Shown in pieces: positions 32,570 to 42,587 of a DNA stretch of 64,000 nucleotides. The first letter of the stretch is position 1; each line of letters starts with the position of its first letter. The notes beneath the pieces are model-generated. The model was given only the letters and a program-made list of their open reading frames with translations. It searched no databases and was not told where the DNA came from. The stretch is from positions 38,504,623-38,568,622 of the forward strand of contig OV277861.1 of NCBI GenBank assembly GCA_922989275.2, in the 5' to 3' direction. Source of the stretch: Gari tellinella. Taxonomy: Eukaryota; Mollusca; Bivalvia; Cardiida; Psammobiidae. The position numbers and the translations under genes are program-made.

Positions 32570-32815
32570 ATAAGTTGATAATAAAAATCCTAAGATTTCA
32601 AATTTTCAAATTTTTAGACGCAATTTTACTAATCGTACCTTTACCCCATAATCTGTTTCTTGTTTTGAGGACACATGACTGCGTAAAACAGGTTGAAAGT
32701 AAAGTTTAATGCGCTTTAATGCGCATTCTGCTTAACTTTCAGACTGTTTTAAGCTACGATCTGCTTGGATAAAAATCCGAATACTTAGGAAAAATCCGGA
32801 GAAATGGCAGCCCTG
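32570..32815. mobile_element. hAT-like element K with D-type hairpin, copy 1
   Basis: Ends CAGGGCTGCCATAAGTTG and AATGGCAGCCCTG, with the 6-bp repeat CATTAT directly on both sides (32564-32569 and 32816-32821). Subterminal text is ATCCTAAGATTT and AAAATCCGGAG. The centre is the family D cassette: CTGTTTCTTGTTTTGAGGAC, GCGTAAAACAGGTTGAAAG and the tip GCGCTTTAATGCGC. Ends starting CAGGG are typical of hAT-type elements, although hAT duplications are usually 8 bp. Confidence 0.75.
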
Positions 32816-32989
32816 CATTATTGGTGGTCATATGACTTCCAAAAATAGTTTCAGATTGCATTATAATATAGCTGTACGGAGGAGTTTTAACTTTTAACAT
32901 TGTGTACACGGGTGCTTATATATCTATTTGATTATTGGGTAACAACATAATTATAGATCTTGTCCCAAACAATTTAGGTTTATAATAAA

Positions 32990-33068
32990 AGTTCGAGTCG
33001 GTTGTGTAATCCAGATCTCAGTCACGAGAGGCGTAGCCTCGAGTGTGATCTGGAATACACAACGAACT
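32990..33068. repeat. palindrome with CG-rich tip
   Basis: Arms GGTTGTGTAATCCAGATC and GATCTGGAATACACAACG; tip ACGAGAGGCGTAGCCTCGAG. Unique arms. Confidence 0.82.
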
Positions 33069-33196
33069 GATACAAGAGCGTTGATCACACACTGGCGATA
33101 GATCTATTCCGTTTTCAGTACAATTTTGCTTTTTTCCGTCCATAGGCAAAGCCTAAATACATATTATTTTTGTCAAGATAGGACAGAAGAAATTAA

Positions 33197-33414
33197 TCAA
33201 CGCATTTGCGTCCAGTGGATTCTTCCACGAATATATTGTATTACATGTAGTCGATTTTTTACCTAAGGGTTGCAATGTCTAAATTTTCGTTTTCATTTTG
33301 TTTTATATTAAAATTTCTATCTACAAGGCAGTCCCTGATCAGATTATGCGGCGTCGAATTAGAGTCTACACTGTTTGCCTATGTCCTATATATAGAACCG
33401 TGGACACAAATAGG
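33197..33414. mobile_element. family B MITE, diverged copy in the GPCR intron
   Basis: TTAA at 33193-33196 and 33415-33418. Ends TCAACGCATTTGCGTCC and ACAAATAGG. The left hairpin arm has a deletion (CAGTCCCTGATCAGATTATG). Confidence 0.75.
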
Positions 33415-33498
33415 TTAACCGTTTCGCTGCCAAGCTCTATAACTAAACTTTTGCAAACTGTATGAATCCAGATCAGATTCATCATTGTACTATGCTTA

Positions 33499-33751
33499 CA
33501 GTGGATAAAACGTTATTCTATTCCGCTTAAACGCTATCGAAACACAAACGCAAAGCGCTTAAACGTAGAAAAGTATAGCTTTTGGACAATTCTGATAACT
33601 CATTTTTACATGTATTTTAGTGGCAAACAGGTTGGGGCCTGATCAGACGCCGGGTTACCCGGCGTCTGATCTGGCTCAAAACTGTTTGCATCAAAGAAAA
33701 TAGTTTTAGCGTAATCGCGTTTATTGGGAAAGAATAACGCTTTCTCCACTG
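33499..33751 (+). mobile_element. family A MITE in the GPCR intron
   Basis: TIR CAGTGGATAAAACG and GCTTTCTCCACTG, TA flanks. The hairpin GCAAACAGGTTGGGGCCTG with GACGCCGGGTTACCCGGCG is intact. Confidence 0.87.
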
Positions 33752-33779
33752 TAACATAACCCAGTTAGTTAATAATTCA

Positions 33780-33937
33780 TACTAAAACAATAAGAATATT
33801 TAAACTTTAATCACATAATTTTATATTTTACTAAAACAATAAGAATATACTTTAATCATATAATTTTATATTTTATTTTTTACTAAAACAATAAGAATAT
33901 TTAAACTTTAATCACATAATTTTATACTTTATTTTTG
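33780..33937. repeat. about 49-bp repeat, three units, abutting the splice acceptor
   Basis: Units start with TACTAAAACAATAAGAATAT at 33780, 33829 and 33884 or so and contain TTTAATCACATAATTTTATA. The last unit supplies the T-rich tract of the acceptor TTTATTTTTGCAG at 33940. CTTTAAT/TACTAAAA phrases could serve as branch-point sequence; that part is inference. Confidence 0.8.
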
Positions 33938-33940
33938 CAG

Positions 33941-34359
33941 GTATATCGCCAAGTCGTGAGAGTCAGACAGAACCAATGACAAGATACTGTGGAAACGGGT
34001 GTTCCAAATTTCAGAGAAATGCAACACATCTCAGCTCAACTCATCACGCGCGTGATATCACAAACAGGAAGCGTGTCACGCGGATGCTTTTTGTGATTGT
34101 GCTTCAATATTTCATCTGCTGGGCACCAATATATATACTGAATACGTGGCAGTCTATTGACTTCCGGTCGGTGTTTCGAAGCATATCACCCACAGCTAAG
34201 TCTTTGATTCTGCTTCTTGCCTATACTTCGTCGTTCATCCATCCAATTACATACGGCTTCATGAATCAGAACTTTCGTCGGGGATTTTTGACCACATTTC
34301 GATGTAAGCCAGCACAGGGAAGATCAAACAGTGCGAGGACAACTGTTTCTGAATATTGA
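33941..34359 (+). CDS. cholecystokinin/sulfakinin receptor-like GPCR, terminal exon (ICL3, TM6, TM7, tail)
   Basis: Follows TTTTTGCAG and starts with the last two bases of the split Gly codon. It reads in frame for 138 residues to TGA at 34357-34359. It supplies the end of intracellular loop 3 (Ser/Arg-rich, with an Asn-Ala-Thr) and KRVTRML at the start of TM6. TM6 carries Cys185-Trp186-Ala-Pro188, the CWxP switch. TM7 follows, then FMNQNFRRGFL (helix 8) and Cys247, a likely palmitoylation site. CCK receptors have the same RKRVxRML, NxW and SYTSS...FMN pattern. The NPxxY motif reads HPITY (His226), an unusual change at a highly conserved Asn. The third loop, about 50 residues, is shorter than in vertebrate CCK receptors. 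No poly(A) signal AATAAA was seen close downstream. Confidence 0.88.
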
Positions 34360-34371
34360 ACAATTTTAGAA

Positions 34372-34725
34372 GCAAAAGGCTACCATAAGTTGCTCATAAA
34401 ATCCTAACATTTTCTAAAAATTAAAGCGCGATTTTAGGAATTGTACTTATAATCATTTCGCTGCCATGCCCTCTAACACTAACATAATTTAGCAAACAGT
34501 TTAAGTCCAGATCAGTCGCCGCGCGACGCGGCGTCTGATCTCGATCTTAAGTGTTTGACACCCCTACCAATGTATCGTATGTAAAAGAAAGCGCAGAAAA
34601 GTCTAGTTTTTTACAGTAAGAGCAGAAAGCCGAAGATTTAGGAAAACAAACGTAGGTCCGGAGATATTGCGATAACATCCGAAGACTTCGGAAAAGTCCG
34701 GAAAAATGGCAATACTGGAAGAATG
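34372..34725. mobile_element. hAT-like element K with a family G hairpin, degenerate
   Basis: Left text GGCTACCATAAGTTG and AAAATCCTAACATTTTC, right text AGTCCGGAAAAATGGCAA, both matching K ends with errors. The centre is not the D cassette but a CAAACAG stem: AGCAAACAGTTTAAGTCCAG with CAGTCGCCGCGCGACGCGG. It starts 12 bp after the GPCR stop codon, so it could lie within the 3' UTR. Confidence 0.6.
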
Positions 34726-34871
34726 ATCAAACATTCGACGATTGATATTTCTCATACAGCTGATTTCCTTGCTTAAGCGAAACTTAATTCATTCTCTCCT
34801 GAACTTTTTAATGGACAATTTCAGTTTCCAATCAGGTTAAGTCCATTTAAGGCTATTTAGGGTTGTTTATG

Positions 34872-35549
34872 CCCCGGTCACACAGACGGTCGGGCTTAAA
34901 TCGGTACCCAATCGGTCGAATTATTTGCTGTTTTGATCGGTTGTCATAAGTGATTTGATTTCAGGCTTTCTGTGTGACCGGGTATCGGTGATAAATAATT
35001 GTTCAATCGGTCAAACGCCATCCCGCCTCCGATTGGCCACCGATTGGCAACTCATGAACTCCTATGGGCCACCGATTAAAAGCGCCCAACAACCTATCAA
35101 TAATCGACGAATACCGATAAAACACCGATGAAATGCTGGCGGCAACCGATTGATCACCAACTGATCACCGATTGAACTGCCATTAACAACCAATGAAAAC
35201 CGACGAGATCCTGCGTTTTAATTCTCATCTTTTTTCATCGGTGGTAAGTATCAGTTCATCGGTGCTTTATCGGTGGTTTATCGGTGACTCGTCGGTGATA
35301 TCGGTAGTAGACAGGTTGTCAATCGGTTATTTGTAAAATATTTTCACCGATCGAGAATTTTAAGCACGTTTAAAAATCCCAATCGGTGATTTTTCGCCGA
35401 CGAAACTCATCTTTACCCAATAGCGATTGATAGGTGTAAAACAGGTGGCCAATAGGTGATGTCGGTAGTAAATAGCTTGTCATCGGTCCCCTCCCTAGTT
35501 TGGCGAAAAAAACAACCGATCTATCACCGATGGCTCTGTGTGACCGGGG
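34872..35549. mobile_element. element P: CCCCGGTCACACAGA inverted ends and dense ATCGGT motifs
   Basis: Ends CCCCGGTCACACAGA and TCTGTGTGACCGGGG, an exact 15-bp inverted repeat. The interior of about 650 bp contains 22 or so copies of ATCGGT/ACCGAT by hand count, in both orientations. Elements with CCCGGTCACACAG-type ends occur in several invertebrates to my recollection. No transposase. The repeated hexamer could be a transposase or host-factor binding array; that is inference. Confidence 0.78.
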
Positions 35550-35577
35550 TGTTAGGTAATACATGTATAATGCAAAA

Positions 35578-35648
35578 TGACAAACAGTGCAGACCCTGAT
35601 CAGAAGGCTCCTTCGGGAGCCCTCTGATTTGGGTCTACACTGCTTGGA
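35578..35648. repeat. family H hairpin
   Basis: GACAAACAGTGCAGACCCTG with ATCAGAAGGCTCC and GGGAGCCCTCTGATTTGGG. Outer family H ends were not found. Confidence 0.7.
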
Positions 35649-35888
35649 TAGGACAAGAGTATGCGTCTTACATGTACGTATGCTGTTTGTTAATGACGAG
35701 TAAATTCGTCCCGAGGGTTGAAAACACCTGTTTTGAAAATATTGACGATAAATGGAATCTGAGTTGCAGCACTTTGGATCCGGATCAAAAGCCGGGGACC
35801 TCTGTATCTCTTCTGGCTTCAATCTGCTTGCAACAAATATATTTGCTTTGACATAAACGTGTTTATTGGGAAATATTAATATATATAC

Positions 35889-36092
35889 GCTGCTCTTTTC
35901 TAATAGTTCGACCTCTAAGTGCCTCTTTCAAAGAAAATCACGTCAAAACACACGTCACATTTTGTTTCATGCATTCAGCCATAAAATCAAAGACAATAAT
36001 GTTTACCACAACAAAAATATGACGTATGATTTGACGTGATTTTCTTTGAAAAAACAAATAACCTTATAGGTCGAAATATTAGAAAGAGCAGC
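35889..36092. mobile_element. foldback element with GCTGCTCTTT ends
   Basis: Ends GCTGCTCTTTTCTAATAG and ATATTAGAAAGAGCAGC, followed inward by TTCGACCTCTAAG/CTTATAGGTCGAA and CAAAGAAAATCACGTCAAA/TTTGACGTGATTTTCTTTG. The stem is about 80 bp with a 50-bp loop. Single copy in the window. The ACGTCA motifs are noted only as sequence. Confidence 0.78.
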
Positions 36093-36282
36093 TTATATTT
36101 TATATTAATTTAATTCCCTATCTGGAATATTGAAAAAAATATTGTGATATTTGGGAAATATTAATTCCTTATACCCTGTACATGAACTTGTTCAACTGTT
36201 TACATGTATCAGTAACACCTCTTTTACCGAATGGCGTTCGATCAGACAAGATTCAGTTTTATACATGTACAGGTCGACACAA

Positions 36283-36500
36283 ATGCACAGAGTAGAGAAA
36301 ACGTTTTCTCTCCCCATGTAAACAAAACACAGACAAAAGAAGATAATATCTCAAAACTATAGATTTTGTTTATTTGAAACTCTTTGTGATTTGGTTGAAT
36401 CAAAATTTCTAACAGTTTGGGGTCTGATCAAACTGTTTGCATTAGATTAAAGGTGTTTTGCACAAAAACGTTTAATGGGAAAAAGCCAACGGGTTCCCCC
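36283..36500 (+). mobile_element. family A MITE, strongly degenerate
   Basis: ACAGAGTAGAGAAAACG at left, AACGTTTAATGGGAAA at right. Only GGGGTCTGATCAAACTGTTTG remains of the hairpin. Confidence 0.6.
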
Positions 36501-36636
36501 ATGTATGTACAACTTCTACAGGAATTTATTGCAATACTTTTTCCAGCATCACAATATAAGCTGCTTTTAGTATTCCCATTTCTCTTTTTTGTTTGAAATT
36601 CAAGAAGGTAAACACGTGCATTTACATTACATTCTA

Positions 36637-36882
36637 CAGTGGTAAAAGCGTTATTCTTTCCCATTTAAACGCAAACGAAACGCAAACTCATCGTAATAAA
36701 ACGTAGAAAAAGACAACATTTCGTCATTTTAGACTGTTCATATTAATCTGCGTGGCAAATAGTTTAGAGCCTGATCAGACGCCGGATTACCCGGCGTCTG
36801 ATCTGGCTCCAAACTGTTTGCAATGGAACTATTGTTTTTAGCATGAACGCTTTTATTAGGAAGAATAAAGTTTTCTCCACTG
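36637..36882 (+). mobile_element. family A MITE, intact ends
   Basis: TIR CAGTGGTAAAAGCG and GTTTTCTCCACTG, TA flanks. Hairpin CAAATAGTTTAGAGCCTG with GACGCCGGATTACCCGGCG. Confidence 0.87.
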
Positions 36883-38700
36883 TAGTATGATGCATCTGAG
36901 ACCTATTACTAAATTTAGAAATTTAATAAGTGAAAATCTTTCTGGACCGAGCCAATTGTTGATTATTGAACGACGATTATGTCCATTGCAAACAGTCTGG
37001 AGCCAAATCAGACTTAGGGTCTGATCAGTTGTCAAACATTTTGCCATTCAAATTATTTTTATTATTATAATACCAGATTTATATAGCGCTCTTTTCACAC
37101 AGTAGTTTTTCTTTCAACAGCGCTTCACATGAAAGTATATAAATGTACTTACAAAGTGAGAAAAGACAAATAACTTACATTTACAATAAATGAAAACACC
37201 TTACACATTTACATGGAAAAAAATTCAAAATAGGGGAAATTATTTCAAAATTATATCTAAGATTACAAGAATTGTTGTTATTAATTTATAAAACATATTT
37301 TAAAATGAATAATTTAAAATGATTTGTTAGAAATTTCATAACATTACTATTTTCGACAATTATTTGCAATGCATTTGAGTTTATTTGCATTTGCACGGAG
37401 AACATAAAATATTTCCACTGAATGTATTTACTACAGTCATGTTACATAAATATTTCCACAGTCTCACATATAGTTTTAAAATACGAGTTCAGTTCGGATT
37501 CATTGAGTTAGATATAATTATATTAAAATTAGAATATTGACGTATCCGCAATAATTGACCGGTATGGTGCATTATTACATGGATTTGAGCGAATGTAAAT
37601 CCTTCCTACAGACAACAACAACACACTAGAATATCTAAACTCTGAATTACGCAATAAGCTATAGTAATAAGATATTTTGGAAAACCGGAATGATTACGAG
37701 TTGACTAGGGAACGATAATGATTTAAGGATACGAGGAGCAATGCTGATTTTAGACATTTATGAGATTTTACTTTTGGTAAGTAAATATAGAGATATACAT
37801 TTGTAGTCCAGACAAATTGACCTGACGTTGGTGACCTTTAGTAGCATAATTTAACACTTCGTTGCATTTCTAAGCATAGCTTCGGAACACTTCGTTATCA
37901 TTTCAACTAGAACGCCCATTGTAACTACACCGGTACCGAGGAAGAATAGCGTTGCTAGGTTCCACAAATATCGACAAGTATTTAACTCAAGTGATAAAGG
38001 AGTCGACTATACATTTATCCCTACAGTCAGGGATTCGAACCCAATGCAATACTCTTTTTTACCCTTATATACTGTTTCTTTTAAGTATACATAACCACGT
38101 ATTTCGATTGGAACATGTTTCTTTTGTGTTTTTGTCTAAAATTTTATCTTATAGCGCCTATATAGTGTTTTAAATAAAATTTATTATATAAAACTATTTT
38201 CCTCAATCCGGATTCGAACCAGGAACCTCGCCGTTACACATATTTGCTCTTACAGCACACCGATGACAGATCAGATACGTCAATGATTTGTCAACTACAT
38301 GTAGGTACATTGTATACATGTATATAGTGAACTGACGGAGGTCGTAGGTGAATGCATTGATGAACTTAAGTGAATCAAAACTCCCTCTAAAACGCAACAT
38401 GATGCTACATGAAAAACCATGTCCGTCCGTTTGTAATTTAGCCCAACCAATCAAATTCAAGGTCAATTCCTGTCAACACTCTAGTGCTGCATTCCAATCG
38501 TTTGTAATTTATAGTCTATTTCAATGCAATAATCCGTAAATGTCAGCTGTCTGGACTAAGCTCGGGCTCCTCGAAAGAGGCTCGATCTTAGATTCATGGA
38601 GTTCTATGATCCAAACGTTACCTGTATTGGAAAAATAATATTTTTCTAAAATTAATCTTCAAATACGATATATCTAGATTTCTAATAACATTAACAAAAA
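36883..38700. other. no gene; short dispersed repeats
   Basis: 37060-37140 contains the phrase ACCAGATTTATATAGCGCTC and CAGCGCTTCACATGAAAG, a dispersed motif I recall from many invertebrate genomes. 38025-38045 and 38205-38220 contain B-box-like GGATTCGAACC on the minus strand without a convincing A box. 38550-38600 has a small CG-tipped stem (AAGCTCGGGCTCC). No gene is supported. Confidence 0.45.
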
Positions 38701-38734
38701 CAGTCTGGAACAGGCTCGACCCTGGTTCCAGGTA

Positions 38735-38980
38735 CAGTGGAGAATATGTTATTCTTTCCCGTTTAAACGCAAACGTACGCAAACGCAAAGCACTAAAACG
38801 TAGAAAAGTACAACTTTTGGTCAATTCTGATAATTCATGTTTATCTTGGTGGCAAACAGTTTGGAGCCTGGTCAGACGCCGGGTTACCCGGCGTCTGATC
38901 TGGCTCCAAACTGTTTGCAATAGAAATAATAGTTTTAGCGTAAACGCGTTTATTGGGAAAGAATAACAGATTCTCCACTG
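38735..38980 (+). mobile_element. family A MITE, intact copy
   Basis: TIR CAGTGGAGAATATG and GATTCTCCACTG, TA flanks. The hairpin CAAACAGTTTGGAGCCTG with TCAGACGCCGGGTTACCC is almost perfect. It is preceded by a half-hairpin AACAGTCTGGAACAGGCTCG (38699-38732). Confidence 0.88.
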
Positions 38981-39159
38981 TATGTATAGAAGTAGGAATT
39001 ACAGTTTCTCAACAGTGTATCTCTATAACATAGGCCTATCTCAAAGATGATTTCTAAAGGCAAAGCCATATTTATATTTAAATTTAACTATAAAATTTTA
39101 AACAAAAAAAGCGACAATGTCGCTGTATTAAGCACAATAATATACATTAATACGCATTA

Positions 39160-39407
39160 CGCTGAACAGATATCGGTCGTCGGGAGGTGGGAGCCTCTTT
39201 TGGTTCGCACCTTACGATTACCGATGTCTGGAAGAGTTTATTACCGGGCACAGCCCCCTCCCCCCTCACCATATTAGATATTAGTTAAAATTAGTTAAAT
39301 TATAAAAACCACTTGACAGTAATTACTTATATTCTTTTGTTGTACCTCATATATTCTATGTTATGTAGAATTCGAGAAAATAAAGTTCTGTTCTGTTCTG
39401 TTCTGGT
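39160..39407 (+). mobile_element. probable 3' end of a non-LTR retrotransposon
   Basis: The sequence ends in AATAAAGTTCTGTTCTG with three to four TTCTG units (39380-39407), a pattern typical of LINE tails that end in short tandem repeats. Upstream, AGTTAAAATTAGTTAAATT and GTTGTACCTCATATATTC look like 3' UTR. An open frame upstream (39047-39277) is too short to show a reverse transcriptase domain. Confidence 0.5.
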
Positions 39408-39695
39408 AGAAACGATCTCGCGAATAGTTTTTTGTCAACAACTTCAATTTTTTTCAAATTGCTAAAAGTGGTATTTTAAATCCACTGAAGATCACAACTG
39501 TAACAATATTAACTAGATTAATCGAACCTTCCCGACAATATACGGCTCGCTGTCGATTAATTATTTATAATGCGTCATCTCACTTTAGTTGATTTATGCA
39601 TAAAGTTCAACGTCAGGTGAATATGTTCTGACTATATTGTCCGTCTAGTGTCGTATTTAATGGGCATACAAGACACATGCAGGGTCTTCTATTGA

Positions 39696-39886
39696 CAGGG
39701 CTGCCATTTCTCCGGATATTTCCTAAATCTCCGGATTTGTATAGTACATTGTAGCTTTAAACAGACACGTATCAACAAAACAAACTAGAAACAGGCGATC
39801 GAGAAAAGGTACGATTCGTAAAATCGCACTTGAAAAATGCAAATTTGGAAATCATATAATTATTTATGTCAACTTATGGCAGCCCT
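39696..39886. mobile_element. hAT-like element K, reversed, hairpin deleted
   Basis: Ends CAGGGCTGCCATTTCTCCGG and AACTTATGGCAGCCCTG are intact. In the centre only the outer flanks of the D cassette remain (GTAGCTTTAAACAGACACG, ACTAGAAACAGG), so the stem has been removed. Confidence 0.75.
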
Positions 39887-40014
39887 GTATAGGCTCAGTT
39901 ATCCACAAATGCAATCTAATCTCGATAATTGGAACTAGCCTACCTCGAATTAACCCGAACATGCTCTAATATTTTTGGATAACTAGAACTCTCAGCAGCC
40001 GAACTAATCAATAT

Positions 40015-40200
40015 TTTCACTTTAATCCTTGGTACGCTGAATTGTCGTCTGCTTCAAATATATCGTCTGTGAAAATAAATACAAATTAAATTTCTAAGCT
40101 TATGAAAAGTTGAAGACGATTTGCAAACAGATTGAATAAAGATCATACCCCGCGTTACGCTGCTTCTGAGCTGGTTCCAAACTGTTTGCAAATGTAAACC
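40015..40200. mobile_element. family G MITE, degenerate
   Basis: ACTTTAATCCTTGGTACGC then TGTCGTCTGCTTC; hairpin GCAAACAGATTGAATAAAG with CCGCGTTACGCTGC and GGTTCCAAACTGTTTGC. Confidence 0.6.
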
Positions 40201-40346
40201 ATGTCGCGCTTAGCTTGATAAGGGTCACATACGGATACGGACTTCAAGCGAGCTCGGGCTAGTTAGACTCGACTGAACATACAATGCTCTCTTCAAGGCA
40301 GCTACGTGTAATCGAACTTACTTCGATTGAAACTGATGTGCAATCT

Positions 40347-40592
40347 ATGTGGAGAAAACGTTATTCTTTCCCGTTTAAACGCAAACGAAACGCAAACGCA
40401 CTGCACTTTAATGTAGAAAATAACAACTTTTTGACAATTCTGACTTGATTTTAACCTAGACGGCAAACTGTTTGGAGCCTGGTCAGACGCCGGGTTACCC
40501 GGCGTCTGATCTGGCTCCAAATATTTCCTATTGGAAATAACAGTTTTAGCGTAAACGCGTTTATTGGAAAAAAATAACGTTTTATCATCTGT
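40347..40592 (+). mobile_element. family A MITE
   Basis: Left end TATGTGGAGAAAACG (TIR damaged), right end GTTTTATCATCTGTA. Hairpin CAAACTGTTTGGAGCCTGG with GACGCCGGGTTACCCGGCG; the right base is changed (AAATATTTCC). Confidence 0.8.
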
Positions 40593-40610
40593 AACTATTT
40601 TAGTAAAACC

Positions 40611-40801
40611 TCTCCATTACGAACACTAAACCGAAGGCTAATTGACTGCATAAAAGACATTTGACAGCTTAAAGCAATGCGGCAGTAGAACAGAAAGCTC
40701 GATAGCTTTCTTTTTTACTGTCACCTTGCTTTAAGTAGTAACCTTTCTTAAACACCTTATAATTAACACAATTTATTGGTTGCAAAAAAGAGGTTTTGCT
40801 G
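40611..40801. mobile_element. family E MITE
   Basis: Ends TAGTAAAACCTCTCCATTAC and AAAGAGGTTTTGCTG. Stem CAGCTTAAAGCAATGCGGC with a short tip GCTCGATAGC. It begins 18 bp after a family A copy. Confidence 0.75.
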
Positions 40802-41111
40802 TATATGCAAAAGCCAAATATATGTCAAATGCTAGACATATACTTCATGTTTCAAGTGTATATAGATCTATACGATGTTTGGTGCCATGCATGCATATTT
40901 TCTTTCATTCCAGCAAGCGGCTAAATATGAAACATTACTTGTTTCATATTATGTATGTGCAGTCTATATTAAGCCGGACATCCCACATATTCAAGTCTTC
41001 ACTATAATACATTTAGAGCTACTTCATTAAACATGCGTATCGCCTATTTGCTTTTCAAAGAGTTTCTACTGATAATAAAACATGATAGTTATGTACATGT
41101 AGGTATTCATA

Positions 41112-41357
41112 CAGTGTAATAGACGTTATTTGTTCCCGTTAAAACACAAACGAAACGCAAACGATGCAATCAAAATTAAAAGAAATGACTTTTTTTGGCA
41201 TTTCTGATTATTTCTTTAAATCTTGATGACAAACAGTTCGGAGCCTGATGTTATACACGGTAACCCTGCGTTTGATCTCATTCCAAGTTGTCTGCAACAG
41301 ACATTGGTTTTGAGCATTAACGCATTAATTTCGAATAAGGTAATGCCTCCTATAGTG
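41112..41357 (+). mobile_element. family A MITE, diverged
   Basis: CAGTGTAATAGACG and CTCCTATAGTG ends. Hairpin ACAAACAGTTCGGAGCCTG has lost its tip complementarity (ATGTTATACACGG). Confidence 0.7.
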
Positions 41358-41730
41358 TAGTATATGAACGAGAACAAATAAACTGTTCAAATTACTGCAG
41401 ACACTGAGAAGGCCATTCACATGCACATGATATATTTATTTTATTTCTACTGATGGTTTCAAATATTTAAAATCATTTAGGGTCAACATCGTATTTGCAA
41501 CTTTAACTCGGTACTCATCCGCTCCAGAAAACAACACTCAATATCGTTGACTAAGTATTATCAATTTCATAAAAAACGAAAACTCTGTTACTTTTGAGAA
41601 CTGCATGAGTTGAAATAGTGATTATGATTAAAATAAAGCAGTTCTGGTGAATGAACAATGCATGTATGTAGTTTCATTGTCGTCAGTGCTGTTTTGAGAC
41701 ACAGACATGGTAAAGAACGAACATATTTAA

Positions 41731-41952
41731 ACTCATTTGTGCCCACGATCCCATATATGTGACATAGGCAAATAGTGTAGACTCTGATCAGACGCCGCAT
41801 AATGCGGCGTCTAATCAGAGTCTACACTGTTTGCTGATAGAAATTTAAATATAAAAGAAATCGAAAATTAAAATTTAGGCCAGGCATCCCGTAGATAAAA
41901 AAATTACTAATCAAATATATAAGCATGAAATAATCCACTGGGCACAAATGGG
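41731..41952. mobile_element. family B MITE
   Basis: TTAA at 41727-41730; ends ACTCATTTGTGCCCACG and CACAAATGGG, with the right TTAA changed to ATAG. The hairpin AATAGTGTAGACTCTGATC with GCCGCATAATGCGGC is intact. Confidence 0.82.
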
Positions 41953-42587
41953 ATAGTTTGATAAATTTTCTATATCTGTTACTATTGTCCGGGTCAACTT
42001 TTAAAAACGCAGTACTGGTTGGATCATTCTGCTTATGGTGAATTCAACCAAACGCAACTCACAAACTTTGAAGTTCAACTTTTTTGTCAACACGAATCTA
42101 TCGTCAAACTGATAATACAGTTGTCATATATGTTTGTTTTGGTTGTGCACTTGTTCATATATAAGCTTATTATACTGCAAAGTAAATGCCTTACTTCTGA
42201 TAGGCTGCCCATCCATAGACCTGACACCAAGTACCCTGTACGTAGAAGGGCAGCTGTTCTCATTGGCTGACAGGTCCTGTAGACAATATGACGACCGACT
42301 GCTCGACAGGATCGTGCATCCTCCGTTTTAAGTCCATTTCGGATAAGAACTAATCGGGGGCGGGATTTTTCAACAGTCAGTTTTTTTCTTGGAAAGTTTG
42401 ACGCCGACGTCTATATACGAGCGTGCCAATTTTTCTTTTGAATAACAGCCGTCATAAACATATGACGTCATTTACGTTCAACGCCATACGATTTGGCGCG
42501 ATTTTCTTACTGTTTACTTTCAACGATGTGCACGACAAATTCCGAAATATTTCATTTGGACAGTTTAAACGTTGCAGTATAATAAAT

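Larger units (their letters stand above)
30944..33940 (+). other. phase-1 GT-AG intron of the GPCR gene
   Basis: It begins GTAAATATTT and ends ATTTTTGCAG. It holds a family A copy starting about 20 bp past the donor, worn D-like text (31590-31650 and 31970-32120), a poly-C run at 31557-31568, a hAT-like element, a palindrome, family B and A copies, and a 49-bp triple repeat running into the acceptor. Confidence 0.85.

Noticed and set aside
35370..35822. 150-codon open frame on the − strand
   Set aside because: It runs across the right end of element P and a family H hairpin, so it is a translation of repeats.
39047..39277. Reverse transcriptase fragment
   Set aside because: The tail downstream looks LINE-like, but this frame shows no catalytic or other RT motif, so only the 3' tail is annotated.
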